Notes: generated by a model not told the origin, from the sequence alone. Positions 1-9,896 are shown, counted from the first letter of the stretch. The stretch: 47,848 nucleotides of DNA from an uncultured bacterium (GCA_905215055.1 CAJMOH010000019.1:1-47848); one strand, 5' to 3'. Numbers and translations are program-made.

Positions 1-193
1 TTGAACTGGAGGGCTTGCGGACGGGGAAAGGCTTTCAGGGGCTGGGAAGAAATGGCTGCTGAGGAGGTTCCGCTAAGGGGGTGGAAGGGGGTGTGAAGGT
101 GGGGCAGGGGGCGAAAAGTCACGGTGGCAGCAGGGGCTTGCTGGAAAAACCTGTCTCCGCAGCCTCCCTGGCACGGAAATCCTGGGTTTTCCC
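1..193. other. window edge, no gene recognised
   Basis: This G-rich stretch precedes the first promoter. One frame is open from position 3 to a TGA at 60-62 and could be the last 19 codons of an upstream gene cut by the window edge, but it is too short to identify. I see no RNA gene or repeat here. Confidence 0.4.
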
Positions 194-221
194 TTGCAAT
201 CGGCAGGACGGCTGGTATAAT
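194..221 (+). promoter_or_regulatory. sigma-A promoter of the cation/proton antiporter
   Basis: TTGCAA at 194-199 and TATAAT at 216-221 are separated by 16 nt, and TGG sits directly before the -10 (extended -10). The start codon follows 44 nt later, behind a GAGGGGA ribosome binding site. Confidence 0.75.
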
Positions 222-265
222 GGTTTTAGAACCGGCGAAGGCCGGCATGAGAGGGGAATTAGAAC

Positions 266-1549
266 ATGGAATCCTATAAGTTTTTGCTGGACGTGGCGTT
301 GATTTTGCTGAGCACCAAGGTGCTGGGCCTGATTACCCAAAAGCTGCAGCTGCCCCAGGTGGTGGGCGCCCTGCTGGCGGGGCTGCTCTTCGGCCCGGCG
401 GTGCTGAACATCATCCAGCCCACGGAGTTTTTAAGCAGCCTGTCGGAGATTGGCGTTATCGTCATCATGTTTGGGGCGGGCATGTCCACTGACATCAAGG
501 AGCTGAAGCAGGCAGGCACCTCCGGCTTTTTGGTGGCTCTGGTGGGGGTGCTGGTCCCCCTGGGTATGGGGACTCTGCTGGGCCTGCTGTTTGCCCCGGG
601 AGAGAGCGATCCCAGCCTGATCCTGCAGCATGTGTTTATTGGCACCATCTTGACCGCCACCTCGGTGTCCATCACGGTGGAGACCCTGAAGGAGATCGGC
701 AAGCTGAACACCAAGGTGGGCAACACCATTTTGGCCGCCGCCCTTATCGATGACGTGCTGGGTCTGGTGGTGCTGACCATCGTCACCAGCCTGGCCGGGG
801 ATACGGTGAACGTGGGCCTGGTGTTGGTAAAGATCCTGCTGTTCTTTGTGTTTGTGGCGGTGATGGCCTTTGTGGGGGTCAAGCTCTTCACCTGGTATGA
901 AAACCGGTTCCAGAAAAACCTGCACCGGTTTCCCCTGCTGGCCTTTGTGCTGTGCCTTGTTATGGCCTTTGTGGCCGAGGAGGTCTTTGGCGTGGCGGAC
1001 ATCATCGGGGCCTTTGCCGCGGGCGTCATTGTGGCAAACACCCCCCGGGGCGCTTACATCGAGTCCAAGTTCCAGCCCCTGTCCTATCTTTTGCTGGCGC
1101 CAGTCTTTTTTGCCAGCATTGGCCTGAAGGTGGAGCTGCCGGAAATGAGCTGGCAAATTCTGGTGTTTGCGGTGCTGCTGGTGCTGGTGGCCATCTTCTC
1201 CAAGCTGATTGGCTGCGGCCTGGGGGCCAAGGTCTGCGGCTTTGACTGGAAGGAGAGCGTCCAGGTGGGCCTGGGCATGGCCTGCCGGGGCGAGGTGGCC
1301 CTGATTGTGGCCAACCGGGGCGCCTCCATGGGGCTGATGCCAGAGGCCTACTTCGGCCCGGTCATCATCATGGTGGTGTGCTGCGCGGTGTTCACCCCCA
1401 TCGCCCTGAAGCTGGCCTTCAAGGGCAGGCGGGGTACACCGGAGACAGAGCCTGCCAGCTCCCTGGTGGAGCGCTATGAAAAGGCGGGAGAGCTGGCCGC
1501 CATGACCGAGGAAGAGGCGGAACGGGCCGTATCCGGCAAAACAAAATAA
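266..1549 (+). CDS. CPA2-family cation:proton antiporter
   Basis: A 427-residue integral membrane protein of the monovalent cation:proton antiporter-2 family, expected to exchange Na+ or K+ for H+ across the cytoplasmic membrane. About twelve hydrophobic segments fill residues 1-400. The helix-4 break motif TATSVSITVETL lies near 130-141, and the paired acidic residues D162-D163 (sequence IDDVLG) are the ion-binding pair of this family. The tail (about 400-427) is short, charged and cytoplasmic, and there is no TrkA-N/RCK domain, unlike KefB/KefC. The gene is monocistronic, with its own promoter upstream and a terminator at 1567-1615 shared with the convergent MATE gene. The substrate cation cannot be told from sequence. 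Confidence 0.9.
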   Translation: MESYKFLLDVALILLSTKVLGLITQKLQLPQVVGALLAGLLFGPAVLNIIQPTEFLSSLSEIGVIVIMFGAGMSTDIKELKQAGTSGFLVALVGVLVPLGMGTLLGLLFAPGESDPSLILQHVFIGTILTATSVSITVETLKEIGKLNTKVGNTILAAALIDDVLGLVVLTIVTSLAGDTVNVGLVLVKILLFFVFVAVMAFVGVKLFTWYENRFQKNLHRFPLLAFVLCLVMAFVAEEVFGVADIIGAFAAGVIVANTPRGAYIESKFQPLSYLLLAPVFFASIGLKVELPEMSWQILVFAVLLVLVAIFSKLIGCGLGAKVCGFDWKESVQVGLGMACRGEVALIVANRGASMGLMPEAYFGPVIIMVVCCAVFTPIALKLAFKGRRGTPETEPASSLVERYEKAGELAAMTEEEAERAVSGKTK

Positions 1550-1566
1550 CGGGACGCTGTAAACGG

Positions 1567-1615
1567 GAAAACCCCCGCTCACCCTGTGTTTGCCAGGATG
1601 GGCGGGGGTTGTTTT
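1567..1615. terminator. bidirectional terminator between antiporter and MATE gene
   Basis: The arms CCCCCGC and GCGGGGG close a hairpin with an inner CCCTG/CAGG pairing. The stem has A-rich flank on the left and T-rich flank on the right, so it can stop transcription from both convergent genes. Confidence 0.75.
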
Positions 1616-1626
1616 GCGAAGGGGGC

Positions 1627-2964
1627 TTACTGTCCATACTGACGGACGTGCTTCATCACCTTGCAGTAGGCGGGAACCAGAAAGGCGTCCGCCAGAATCC
1701 AGGCGGCAGGGCTGGCGAAGCAGGCCATGATAAAACCGAAGGACGGCACCAAAAACAGGCCGAACACCCCTCGGGCGATCATCTCGAACACGCCGGCGAA
1801 AACCGCCAGCTTGCTGTATCCCATGCCCTGAATCAGCAGGCGGATCACGTTGACGCCCGCCAGGGGAATGAAAAAGGCCGCCTGAATCACCATGAACTGA
1901 TAGGCCTGGTCAATGATTACCGTCTCGGCGCTGTCCACAAACAGCAGGGTCATGGGCTTGCCGAAGAAAATGATAATCACCAGGGCCAAAACGGAGTACA
2001 CGCTGCCAATCACCATGCCGGCCCGCAGCCCGGCGAAAATCCGGTCTCCCCGGCGGGCGCCGATGTTCTGGCCCCCATAGGTGGACATGGAAACGCCCAG
2101 GGCGTCAAAGACGCAGGCGAAAAGCTGGTACAGCTTGTTTGCCGCGGTGACAGAGGCCACCACCACGGACCCCAGCCCATTGACAGAGGTCTGGAGCAGA
2201 ATGCTGCCAATGGCGGTGATGGAGCTTTGCAGCCCCATGGGAATGCCCATCCCCAGCAGCCGCCGGGCGTAGTCTCTGCGAAAGACCAGGTCCTCCCGGG
2301 AGATGTGCAGCAGGGGGAATTTTTTCCAGATGAACACCAGGCAGGCCAGGCCGGAAATGCCCTGGGAAATCACCGTGGCCCAGGCGGCTCCCGCCACGCC
2401 CATGGGAATCACCAGGATTAAAAACAGGTCCAGGCCAATGTTCAGCAGAGAGGCCACCACCAGAAAGATCACCGGCGTGCGGCTGTCCCCCAAGGCCCGC
2501 AGCAGGCTTGCCAGCACGTTGTACAGCACAATGGTGGGAATGCCCAAAAAGATCACCACAATGTAATTGTAGGCGTCGTCGATGATATCGGCAGGGGTGT
2601 CCATCCACTGAAGGATGGGGCGGCACAGGACCACCGTGGCCAGGGTGATTACCAGGGTAAAGGCCGCCGCCAGCCAGAGAATGTTGCCCACATAGCGTTT
2701 CAGGTCCTTATAGTCCTTGGCGCCATAGCTTTGAGAGACAGGAATGGCAAACCCGGCGCAAATGCCCAGGCAGAAGCCCAAAATCAAAAAGTTGATGGAG
2801 CCGGTGGAGCCCACCGCGGCCAGGGGTCCTGTCCCTAGAAAGCGGCCCACAATGATGGTGTCCACCATGGAGTAAAACTGCTGAAACAAATTGCCGAACA
2901 TCAGGGGAATGGCGAAATTCAGGACCAGCTTCATGGGCGAACCCGCAGTCATATCTTTGGTCAT
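1627..2964 (-). CDS. MATE family efflux transporter
   Basis: A 445-residue multidrug and toxic compound extrusion protein, expected to export cationic compounds using a Na+ or H+ gradient. It has about twelve membrane helices in two six-helix halves; the N-terminal half begins MTKDMTAGSPMKLVLNFAIP, a typical MATE opening with the conserved start of helix 1. Length is normal for the NorM/DinF superfamily. I chose the ATG at 2964 rather than the one 14 codons upstream, because AGGAGG lies 8 nt before it and the extra residues (MNLFLNFPPQEASP) match no family feature. The gene is single, with a near-consensus promoter at 3005-3032. The substrate is not predictable. Confidence 0.92.
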   Translation of the reverse strand: MTKDMTAGSPMKLVLNFAIPLMFGNLFQQFYSMVDTIIVGRFLGTGPLAAVGSTGSINFLILGFCLGICAGFAIPVSQSYGAKDYKDLKRYVGNILWLAAAFTLVITLATVVLCRPILQWMDTPADIIDDAYNYIVVIFLGIPTIVLYNVLASLLRALGDSRTPVIFLVVASLLNIGLDLFLILVIPMGVAGAAWATVISQGISGLACLVFIWKKFPLLHISREDLVFRRDYARRLLGMGIPMGLQSSITAIGSILLQTSVNGLGSVVVASVTAANKLYQLFACVFDALGVSMSTYGGQNIGARRGDRIFAGLRAGMVIGSVYSVLALVIIIFFGKPMTLLFVDSAETVIIDQAYQFMVIQAAFFIPLAGVNVIRLLIQGMGYSKLAVFAGVFEMIARGVFGLFLVPSFGFIMACFASPAAWILADAFLVPAYCKVMKHVRQYGQ

Positions 2965-3004
2965 GGGTGATGCCTCCTGAGGTGGAAAATTCAAAAACAG
3001 ATTC

Positions 3005-3032
3005 ATTTTACGCAGGATTGGGGAAATGTCAA
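3005..3032 (-). promoter_or_regulatory. sigma-A promoter of the MATE gene
   Basis: On the minus strand, TTGACA (3027-3032) and TAAAAT (3005-3010) are separated by 16 nt, about 40 nt before the chosen start codon. Confidence 0.75.
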
Positions 3033-3136
3033 TGGGGTTCTGCCATTTTCCCAGGGCTCTCCTTCATTTTCGGCGTTTTCACGCAAAATGGGGAAGGGGC
3101 GGCTCCAGTTTTTTTCCAAAGGCACCGGCCGGCGCG

Positions 3137-3173
3137 AAAAAAGGAGCCGCCGCGCTGGGCGGCAGCTCCTTTC
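3137..3173 (-). terminator. intrinsic terminator after degV
   Basis: Read on the minus strand, GGAGCTGCCGC pairs with GCGGCGGCTCC around a CCAGC loop and is followed by six T residues, just past the degV stop codon. Confidence 0.85.
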
Positions 3174-3194
3174 GAGATGACGCGGGTTCCCCCC

Positions 3195-4061
3195 TTACTG
3201 GGTCTCGAACAGAATGCCCAGGGTGTTGGGGCCGCAGTGGCAGGCAATGGTGCAGCTGGCGGTGGTCACATGGATCTCCTTGAAATCCATCACCTCCTCC
3301 ACCGCCTGGCGCACCAGCTCCACATAGGAGGGGTCAATGGTGGAATAGGTGATAAACAGGTGGTCCCGCTTGATGCTGGGATATTGGGCCAGCTTGTCCT
3401 TCACATACAGGGGCAGCACCTTTTTCAGCGTGCCCCGGTATTTCTTGCCCACATGCATGGACCCGTCGGTGTTGTCCACCTCGATGCAGGGCTTTAGGGA
3501 GAGGAGATTGGCGCCAAAGGCCACCACCGAGGAGCAGCGGCCCCCGGCCTTCATAAACTCCAGGGTGTCCAGGATAAAGCTGGCGTGGCAGCGGGGGACA
3601 ATGGCCTTCATGGCCTGGGCGATTTCCGCGGCGGACATGTCCGCCTGAATGCGGTCTCCCGCCTCGATGACCTGCAGGGCGATGCCGGTGGACAGGCTGC
3701 AGCTGTCAACGGGGAACACATGGCCCGCAAGCTCCGGCTCCCGAGAGGCCAGCACGCAGTTTTTCTGAGCGCTGGACAGGGCGCCGCCCAGACAGAAATG
3801 GATCACGTCGCAGCCGGCCTCCACAAAGGGGCGGAAGTAGTCCGCGTACTCCCCCACGTTGATGGCCGCTGTCTGAGGCAGGGATTTCCGGTCGTAATAG
3901 GCCTGGTAAATCTCCTGCACATGGATGTCCACGTTGTCCTGGTACTGCTTGCCCTCCAGGATGATGTGGAAGGGATAATACTGCACGTTGTACCGGGCCT
4001 TCAGCTCCTCGCCCAGATCGCAGGTGCTGTCGGCGCTTAAAATGACCTTTCGTTGTGCCAT
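3195..4061 (-). CDS. DegV family protein (fatty-acid-binding, FakB-like)
   Basis: A 288-residue DegV/EDD-fold protein. The family binds one fatty acid and, with the FakA kinase, delivers acyl-phosphate for phospholipid synthesis. Residues 1-12 read MAQRKVILSADS, followed by TCDLG, the conserved first strand of DegV proteins. The later motifs PVDSCSLSTG and FILDTLEFMKAGGRCS are also typical. I chose the ATG at 4061 because AGAGGATG lies about 9 nt before it; an in-frame ATG 14 codons upstream has no such site. A perfect 8-bp hairpin (4079-4097) lies in the leader. No fakA is visible nearby. The gene is followed by a strong terminator and is probably monocistronic or the end of the activase transcript. 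Confidence 0.9.
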   Translation of the reverse strand: MAQRKVILSADSTCDLGEELKARYNVQYYPFHIILEGKQYQDNVDIHVQEIYQAYYDRKSLPQTAAINVGEYADYFRPFVEAGCDVIHFCLGGALSSAQKNCVLASREPELAGHVFPVDSCSLSTGIALQVIEAGDRIQADMSAAEIAQAMKAIVPRCHASFILDTLEFMKAGGRCSSVVAFGANLLSLKPCIEVDNTDGSMHVGKKYRGTLKKVLPLYVKDKLAQYPSIKRDHLFITYSTIDPSYVELVRQAVEEVMDFKEIHVTTASCTIACHCGPNTLGILFETQ

Positions 4062-4162
4062 GCTGAAACATCCTCTCTGCTTCTCCCGGGGAGAAGCTCC
4101 CAAAAGATTTATCTGAGAAGCGCCCTTTTCACAGGGGCTTTTCTCTCTGAAAGCAAAGGCGC

Positions 4163-5464
<1,302 letters not shown>

Positions 5465-5486
5465 AGGGAAACATCTCTCCTTTCCC

Positions 5487-5995
5487 GTCTTTCCCAGGCG
5501 GGAAAGACGTGTAAGGACACACCTTCGGTGTGCCACCCTACTTTCTTGAAAGAAAGTAGGCAAAGAACTGCCGGGTGACCCCGGCGGGACAATTCGCGCC
5601 TTGGGACGGTGAGCTGGCGCTCACGTCTGTGTAAGAGGTCAGCGCACGTCCGCACCGTAGGCGGGTAAAAGTTTCGTCCACCTTTTCAAAGGTGGTAGGG
5701 TTTGGGGCAACGCCCCAAGGTCTTATGTGCCTTCCCAAAACGCAGGAGGGTAGAAAAACTTCCGATGGAAGTTTTTCGTAGGGGTCTCCGCTGCCGCTTC
5801 GGTCGGTCCTGGGCGCGTGCCACTGGCACGCAGGACCCCTCGTCGGGGGGGGCTGGTGCCCAGTGGGCACCGTCAAGCGCCGACCGAGCCGGCAGGCGAG
5901 ACCTCCCTGAACTGGACCGAAGGTCCAGAGAGGTTTTTATGGAGCTTTCCTGGAATTGCGGTAAAAGCGAGCGAAGCAAGCGAAACCGCAATTCC
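5487..5995. repeat. array of perfect hairpins between the two activase genes
   Basis: The 554-bp gap between the two activase genes (5465-6018) has no plausible gene but contains at least eleven separate inverted repeats. They are 5487-5508 (9 bp), 5518-5532 (6), 5537-5560 (11), 5609-5624 (6), 5678-5695 (7-8), 5702-5718 (7), 5754-5776 (10), 5805-5837 (7+6), 5855-5871 (7), 5901-5934 (7+5) and 5952-5995 (11). Most loops are three nucleotides. The 5537-5560 module (CCTACTTTCTT/AAGAAAGTAGG) followed by GCAAAGAA has a counterpart near 12430-12452 in opposite orientation. This looks like a composite of REP/MITE-like intergenic elements; the family is not identified. Confidence 0.7.
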
Positions 5996-6018
5996 ACGCT
6001 ATAAGGCAAAAGCCTCCA

Positions 6019-8943
6019 TCAGTGGGGCGTGGCTTCAGACCCCAGCCCCAAAGCGGCGAACAGGCTGCGCAGGCGGATGCGCACCGCGCCCAGATTGGTG
6101 ATCTCGTCGATTTTGATCTGGGTGTAGATCTTGTCCCCGGCCTCTAGAATGGACCGGACCTCGTCGCCGGTGATGGCGTCCACGCCGCAGCCGAAGGACA
6201 CCAGCTGCACCAGGTTGATGCGCTTGTCCTGGCTGTCGGCCACAAACTTGGCCGCGGCGTACAGCCGGGCGTGATAGGTCCACTGGTTTAAAACGTGGGT
6301 AGGGAACTTGGTTTCCAGCTCGCTGACAGAGTCCTCTGTTACCACCACGGCGCCGCACTCGCAAATCAGCTTGTCAATGCCGTGATTGATCTCGGAGTCC
6401 AGATGATAGGGCCGGCCGGAAAGGACAATCACCGGCAGGTCCCGCTCCTTGGCCAGAGCCAGCAGCTCCTGCCCCTTTTTGTGAATACGCTCCATGTGGG
6501 CGTAATATTCCTCATAGGCGGCGTCGCTGGCCTCCTTGACTTCCCTTTCCGGGATGGGGCCGAAATACTGGGCCAAAATCCCGGTCATCTTCTTGGGAAA
6601 GTCCTTCCGCCGGTGCAGGCCCACATAGTCGTAGATGAAGGTGGTGTTTTCCAGAGCGGCAATGTTGGCGTCCAGCACCTCGGGATAATAGGCCACCACC
6701 GGGCAGTTGTAGTGGTTGTCCCCCAGGCGCTCGTCCAGGTTGTAGCTCATGCAGGGGTAGAAGATGGCGTCGGGCTTCATCTCCAGCAGGGCCTCGATGT
6801 GGCCGTGCATCAGCTTGGCGGGATAGCACACCGTGTCCGAGGGAATGGTGTGCTGGCCCTTGAAGTAGAGCCTGCGGTCGCTTTCCGGAGAGCGGACCAC
6901 GCCAAAGCCCAGCCTGGTGAAGAAGGTGTACCAGAAGGGGTACAGCTCGAACATGTTCAGGCCCATGGGGATGCCAATGGTTCCCCGCCGGCCCTGGCAG
7001 GGCTTGTAGGAGCTCAGCAGCTCCTTTTTATAGTCGTACATGTTGTAGCCCTCGGTGGGGCTTTTCTTGTGCAGGGGCTTGTCGCAGCGGTTGCCCGCGA
7101 TGTACCGGGCGCCGTTTCCAAAGGTGTTCACCGTCAGGCGGCAGTGGTTCTCACAGCCGTTGCAGGTGATGGCCCGCACCTGGTGGGTAAAGGAAACCAG
7201 AGCTTCCGGCCCAATGATGGAGCTTTGGCCCCGGCCCTTTTCCTTGGAGTAGAGGGCCGCGCCATAGGCGCCCATCAGCCCGGAGACGGAGGGCCGGATC
7301 ACATACTTGCCAATCTCCTTCTCAAAGGCACGCAGCACCGCGTCGTTGAGGAACGTGCCGCCCTGCACCACAATGTGGTCTCCCAGGCTGCGGGCGTCCA
7401 CCACCCGGATAACCTTGTACAGAGCGTTTTTCACCACGCTGGTGGATAGGCCCGCGGAGATGTTCTCAATGGAGGCCCCGTCCTTCTGGGCCTGCTTGAC
7501 AGAGGAATTCATAAATACCGTGCAGCGGGAACCCAGATCCACCGGGCTTTCGGCAAACAGGCCCAGCTTGGCGAAGTCCGCCATCTCATAGCCCAAGGCC
7601 CCGGCGAAGGTCTGCAAAAAGCTGCCGCAGCCCGAGGAGCAGGCCTCGTTTAAGAAGATGTTGTCAATGGCGCCGTTTTTAATCTTAAAGCACTTGATGT
7701 CCTGGCCGCCGATGTCGATGATGAAGTCCACCTGGGGGTCAAACTTCTTGGCGGCGGTAAAGTGGGCGATGGTCTCCACCACGCCCATGTCCAGGCCAAA
7801 GGCGTTTTTGATAATCTCCTCCCCATAGCCCGTGGAGGCCGAGGAGAGAATTTGAATGTCTGGATATTTCCTGTAAAGCTCTGTCAGAAAATCCCGCACC
7901 AGGGGTACCGGGTTGCCGGAGTTTGGCAGGTAGCGGGAGAAGATGATCTCTTCCTTGGAGTTGACCGCTACGGCCTTCACCGTGGTGGAACCCGCGTCGA
8001 TGCCCACATAGGCGATTTTGTCCTCCAAAAGAGGGGCGTCAGTGGGGATGCTGTCCTTCTGGTGGCGCAGGGTAAACTCCTGATATTCCTCCTGGTCGTG
8101 GAACAGGGAGGCGCTGCTCTGATAGCCGTGGCTGGAGCTGTAATGGGCAATGCGCTGGGTGATCTCCGAAAGGGCAAATTCCTCGCCGGTGCCAGAGAGA
8201 GCCGCTCCCGCCGCCACATAGTACAGGGAGTTTTCCGGGCATACGCCCTCCACCCCCAAAATCCGGTCAAAGGCCGCCCGCAGCTGAGACAGGAAGGTGA
8301 GCGGTCCGCCCAGGTACACCACCTTGCCCTCGATTTCCCGGCCCTGGGCCAGACCCGCGATGGTCTGGTTCACCACGGCGGTGAGAATGCTTTGGGCGAT
8401 GTCGTTTTTCTGGGCGCCCTGGTTTAAAAGGGCCTGAATGTCGCTTTTGGCGAACACGCCGCACCGGGAGGCAATGCTGTAAGAGCGCTGGCTCTCTCCG
8501 GCAATGGTGTTCAGCTCTTCCGGGGTGATGGAGAGCAGGGTGGCCATCTGGTCGATAAAGGCCCCGGTGCCGCCGGCGCAGGAGCCGTTCATCCGCACCT
8601 CCATAGAGCCGGAAAGGAACAGGATCTTGGCGTCCTCGCCGCCCAGCTCGATGACCACGTCGGCGTCGGGAATATAGCGTTTGGTGGCGGTGCGGGTGGC
8701 GTAGACCTCCTGCACAAAGGGAATGCCCAGGTCCTCCGCCAAGCCCATGCCAGCCGAGCCGGACACGCACAGGCTGGCCCGCTTTGTCTGGGGAAATTTT
8801 TCCTGAATGCGGGAAAGCATCCCAGAAGCCTTTTCCGCAATCTGGGAGAAATGCCGCTCGTACTCCTGATATACAGGCTGGTCCTGGCTGTCATAAACCA
8901 TACATTTCAGGGTGGTGGAACCCACGTCCAAGCCGATCTTCAT
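6019..8943 (-). CDS. acyl-CoA dehydratase activase: two BadF/BcrAD ATPase domains plus DUF2229
   Basis: A 974-residue protein of the BadF/BadG/BcrA/BcrD family. These ATPases use a bridging [4Fe-4S] cluster to inject an electron into 2-hydroxyacyl-CoA or benzoyl-CoA type reductases. The first ASKHA domain starts MKIGLDVGSTT and carries the cluster-type segments NGSCAGGTGAF and SRCGVF. The second (from about residue 300) has VGIDAGSTTVK, NEACSSGCGSFL and SRCTVF. The C-terminal part is DUF2229, with CNGCENHC, DTVCYPAKL and SFGCGVDAITG. I chose the ATG at 8943, since the domain starts there and AAAGGATG lies 12 nt before; upstream in-frame starts (8958, 9063) would add residues unlike the family. 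Relatives usually continue into the HgdB-like part found separately at 4163-5464. The target enzyme is not in the window. Confidence 0.88.
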   Translation of the reverse strand: MKIGLDVGSTTLKCMVYDSQDQPVYQEYERHFSQIAEKASGMLSRIQEKFPQTKRASLCVSGSAGMGLAEDLGIPFVQEVYATRTATKRYIPDADVVIELGGEDAKILFLSGSMEVRMNGSCAGGTGAFIDQMATLLSITPEELNTIAGESQRSYSIASRCGVFAKSDIQALLNQGAQKNDIAQSILTAVVNQTIAGLAQGREIEGKVVYLGGPLTFLSQLRAAFDRILGVEGVCPENSLYYVAAGAALSGTGEEFALSEITQRIAHYSSSHGYQSSASLFHDQEEYQEFTLRHQKDSIPTDAPLLEDKIAYVGIDAGSTTVKAVAVNSKEEIIFSRYLPNSGNPVPLVRDFLTELYRKYPDIQILSSASTGYGEEIIKNAFGLDMGVVETIAHFTAAKKFDPQVDFIIDIGGQDIKCFKIKNGAIDNIFLNEACSSGCGSFLQTFAGALGYEMADFAKLGLFAESPVDLGSRCTVFMNSSVKQAQKDGASIENISAGLSTSVVKNALYKVIRVVDARSLGDHIVVQGGTFLNDAVLRAFEKEIGKYVIRPSVSGLMGAYGAALYSKEKGRGQSSIIGPEALVSFTHQVRAITCNGCENHCRLTVNTFGNGARYIAGNRCDKPLHKKSPTEGYNMYDYKKELLSSYKPCQGRRGTIGIPMGLNMFELYPFWYTFFTRLGFGVVRSPESDRRLYFKGQHTIPSDTVCYPAKLMHGHIEALLEMKPDAIFYPCMSYNLDERLGDNHYNCPVVAYYPEVLDANIAALENTTFIYDYVGLHRRKDFPKKMTGILAQYFGPIPEREVKEASDAAYEEYYAHMERIHKKGQELLALAKERDLPVIVLSGRPYHLDSEINHGIDKLICECGAVVVTEDSVSELETKFPTHVLNQWTYHARLYAAAKFVADSQDKRINLVQLVSFGCGVDAITGDEVRSILEAGDKIYTQIKIDEITNLGAVRIRLRSLFAALGLGSEATPH

Positions 8944-9077
8944 AATGTTTTCGATCATCCTTTCATCAAGAAAGCGGGAGCAGTCCCGCTGTCCCGGCGT
9001 CCCCTTCGCTGAACAGGTTGTTTGAACAGCGTCTTTCATACAATAATTCCTAAAGAGGGACAAAGTTTCCTGGGATT

Positions 9078-9096
9078 TTTAAGAATATTTCTTAAA
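9078..9096. promoter_or_regulatory. candidate operator in the activase leader
   Basis: TTTAAGAA and TTCTTAAA form a perfect 8-bp inverted repeat around TAT, inside the AT-rich leader between the activase promoter and its start. It is a plausible repressor site, but the regulator is unknown. Confidence 0.4.
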
Positions 9097-9136
9097 TTTG
9101 AAAACACACGTTTCCACAAGCACATATACATATTCA

Positions 9137-9165
9137 ATACTAGCATCTTTCGACGGAAAAATCAA
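9137..9165 (-). promoter_or_regulatory. probable promoter of the activase gene
   Basis: On the minus strand, TTGATT (9160-9165) and TAGTAT (9137-9142) are 17 nt apart. This gives a leader of about 190 nt before the chosen start at 8943. Confidence 0.5.
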
Positions 9166-9235
9166 CCGCACACCCATGGCAACCTGTGGAAAAAAGTCCC
9201 GAGTTCACAGGTTTTGGAGAGGGAGTTCCTTTCGC

Positions 9236-9264
9236 TTGTCCCCCGGGCGGCAGGGTGGTATAAT
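9236..9264 (+). promoter_or_regulatory. sigma-A promoter of the thioesterase gene
   Basis: TTGTCC (9236-9241) and TATAAT (9259-9264) are separated by 17 nt, with TGG before the -10. The coding start lies about 70 nt downstream. Confidence 0.7.
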
Positions 9265-9335
9265 AGCGGAAAAGAAGGCCGCCTTCCCAGAGGAGGCGGC
9301 AAAAAGCACAGAAATCCCAAGGGAGGCGTTTTTTC

Positions 9336-9770
9336 ATGGAACCTGTCTATTACGAGCATGTGGTGCAGTATTACGAGACCGACCGGATGGACTGCGTTCA
9401 CCACTCCAACTATATCCGCTGGTTTGAGGAGGCCCGCACCTATCTGATGGACCAGGGAGGCTTTGGCTATGCGCAGATGGAGGCCCTGGGCGTGGTCAGC
9501 CCGGTGCTGAAGGCCCAGGCGGAATACCGCACCATGGCCCGCTATGGCGAGAGGGTGATTGTGGAGACAACAGCGGAGTTTTACACCGGGACCCGCATCG
9601 GCTTTCTCTACACCGTGCGGGACAAGGCCACCGGCACGGTGCGCTGCCTGGGCCGTACGGAGCATTGCTTTTTGGGAGAGCAGGGCCGGCCCGTCTCCTT
9701 AAAAAAGGCCTGCCCCTCCTATCACCAGAAAATCATCCAGGCCTTGGGCTGTCAGCCCGCGAAAGGATGA
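9336..9770 (+). CDS. acyl-CoA thioesterase, YbgC/FadM-like hot-dog fold
   Basis: A 144-residue cytoplasmic 4-hydroxybenzoyl-CoA-thioesterase-type protein, expected to hydrolyse acyl-CoA esters. The N-terminal motif YYETDRMDCVHHSNYIRWFE (about 12-31) is the family signature. D16 aligns with the catalytic Asp of YbgC, and H22/N25 sit at the start of the long central helix. Length is typical. A ribosome binding site (GGGAGGC) lies just before the ATG. The gene has its own promoter and a small hairpin with a T run after it, so it is probably monocistronic. Substrate chain length cannot be inferred. Confidence 0.88.
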   Translation: MEPVYYEHVVQYYETDRMDCVHHSNYIRWFEEARTYLMDQGGFGYAQMEALGVVSPVLKAQAEYRTMARYGERVIVETTAEFYTGTRIGFLYTVRDKATGTVRCLGRTEHCFLGEQGRPVSLKKACPSYHQKIIQALGCQPAKG

Positions 9771-9796
9771 AACACCTTTTGGCGGAGGCTGTGTCA

Positions 9797-9823
9797 CTCT
9801 CTAAAAGAAGAGAGAGGTTTTTT
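9797..9823 (+). terminator. weak intrinsic terminator after the thioesterase
   Basis: CTCTCT and AGAGAG pair around a six-nt loop, followed by AGG and a run of six T residues. Confidence 0.55.
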
Positions 9824-9854
9824 AAATTTTTGGGCAGATTGGTCATTCCTTGCC

Positions 9855-9883
9855 TTGACATCCTTGGCGGGATTTTTTAAAAT
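9855..9883 (+). promoter_or_regulatory. sigma-A promoter of the regulator/alpha-galactosidase operon
   Basis: TTGACA (9855-9860) and TAAAAT (9878-9883) are exactly 17 nt apart, about 75 nt before the regulator start codon. The -10 is covered by the palindrome at 9879-9896. Confidence 0.8.
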
Positions 9884-9896
9884 GTAAGTACAATTT
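9879..9896. promoter_or_regulatory. palindromic operator over the -10, probable autoregulation site
   Basis: The site fits AAAnTGTAnnTACAnTTT, with 14 of 18 positions symmetric. GntR-type winged-helix repressors such as AraR bind sites of this shape. It overlaps the -10 and the transcription start of the operon that encodes a GntR/LacI regulator, which suggests negative autoregulation relieved by a sugar. Confidence 0.6.

Noticed and set aside
3..62. Open frame at the window start that could be the end of an upstream gene
   Set aside because: Only 19 codons with no recognisable motif; cannot be told from chance.
431..1582. 383-codon open frame opposite the antiporter
   Set aside because: His/Gln-rich composition typical of the antisense of a GC-rich membrane gene; no ribosome binding site or family match.
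5487..5995. CRISPR array
   Set aside because: The hairpins differ in sequence and spacing, and there is no constant repeat or cas gene.
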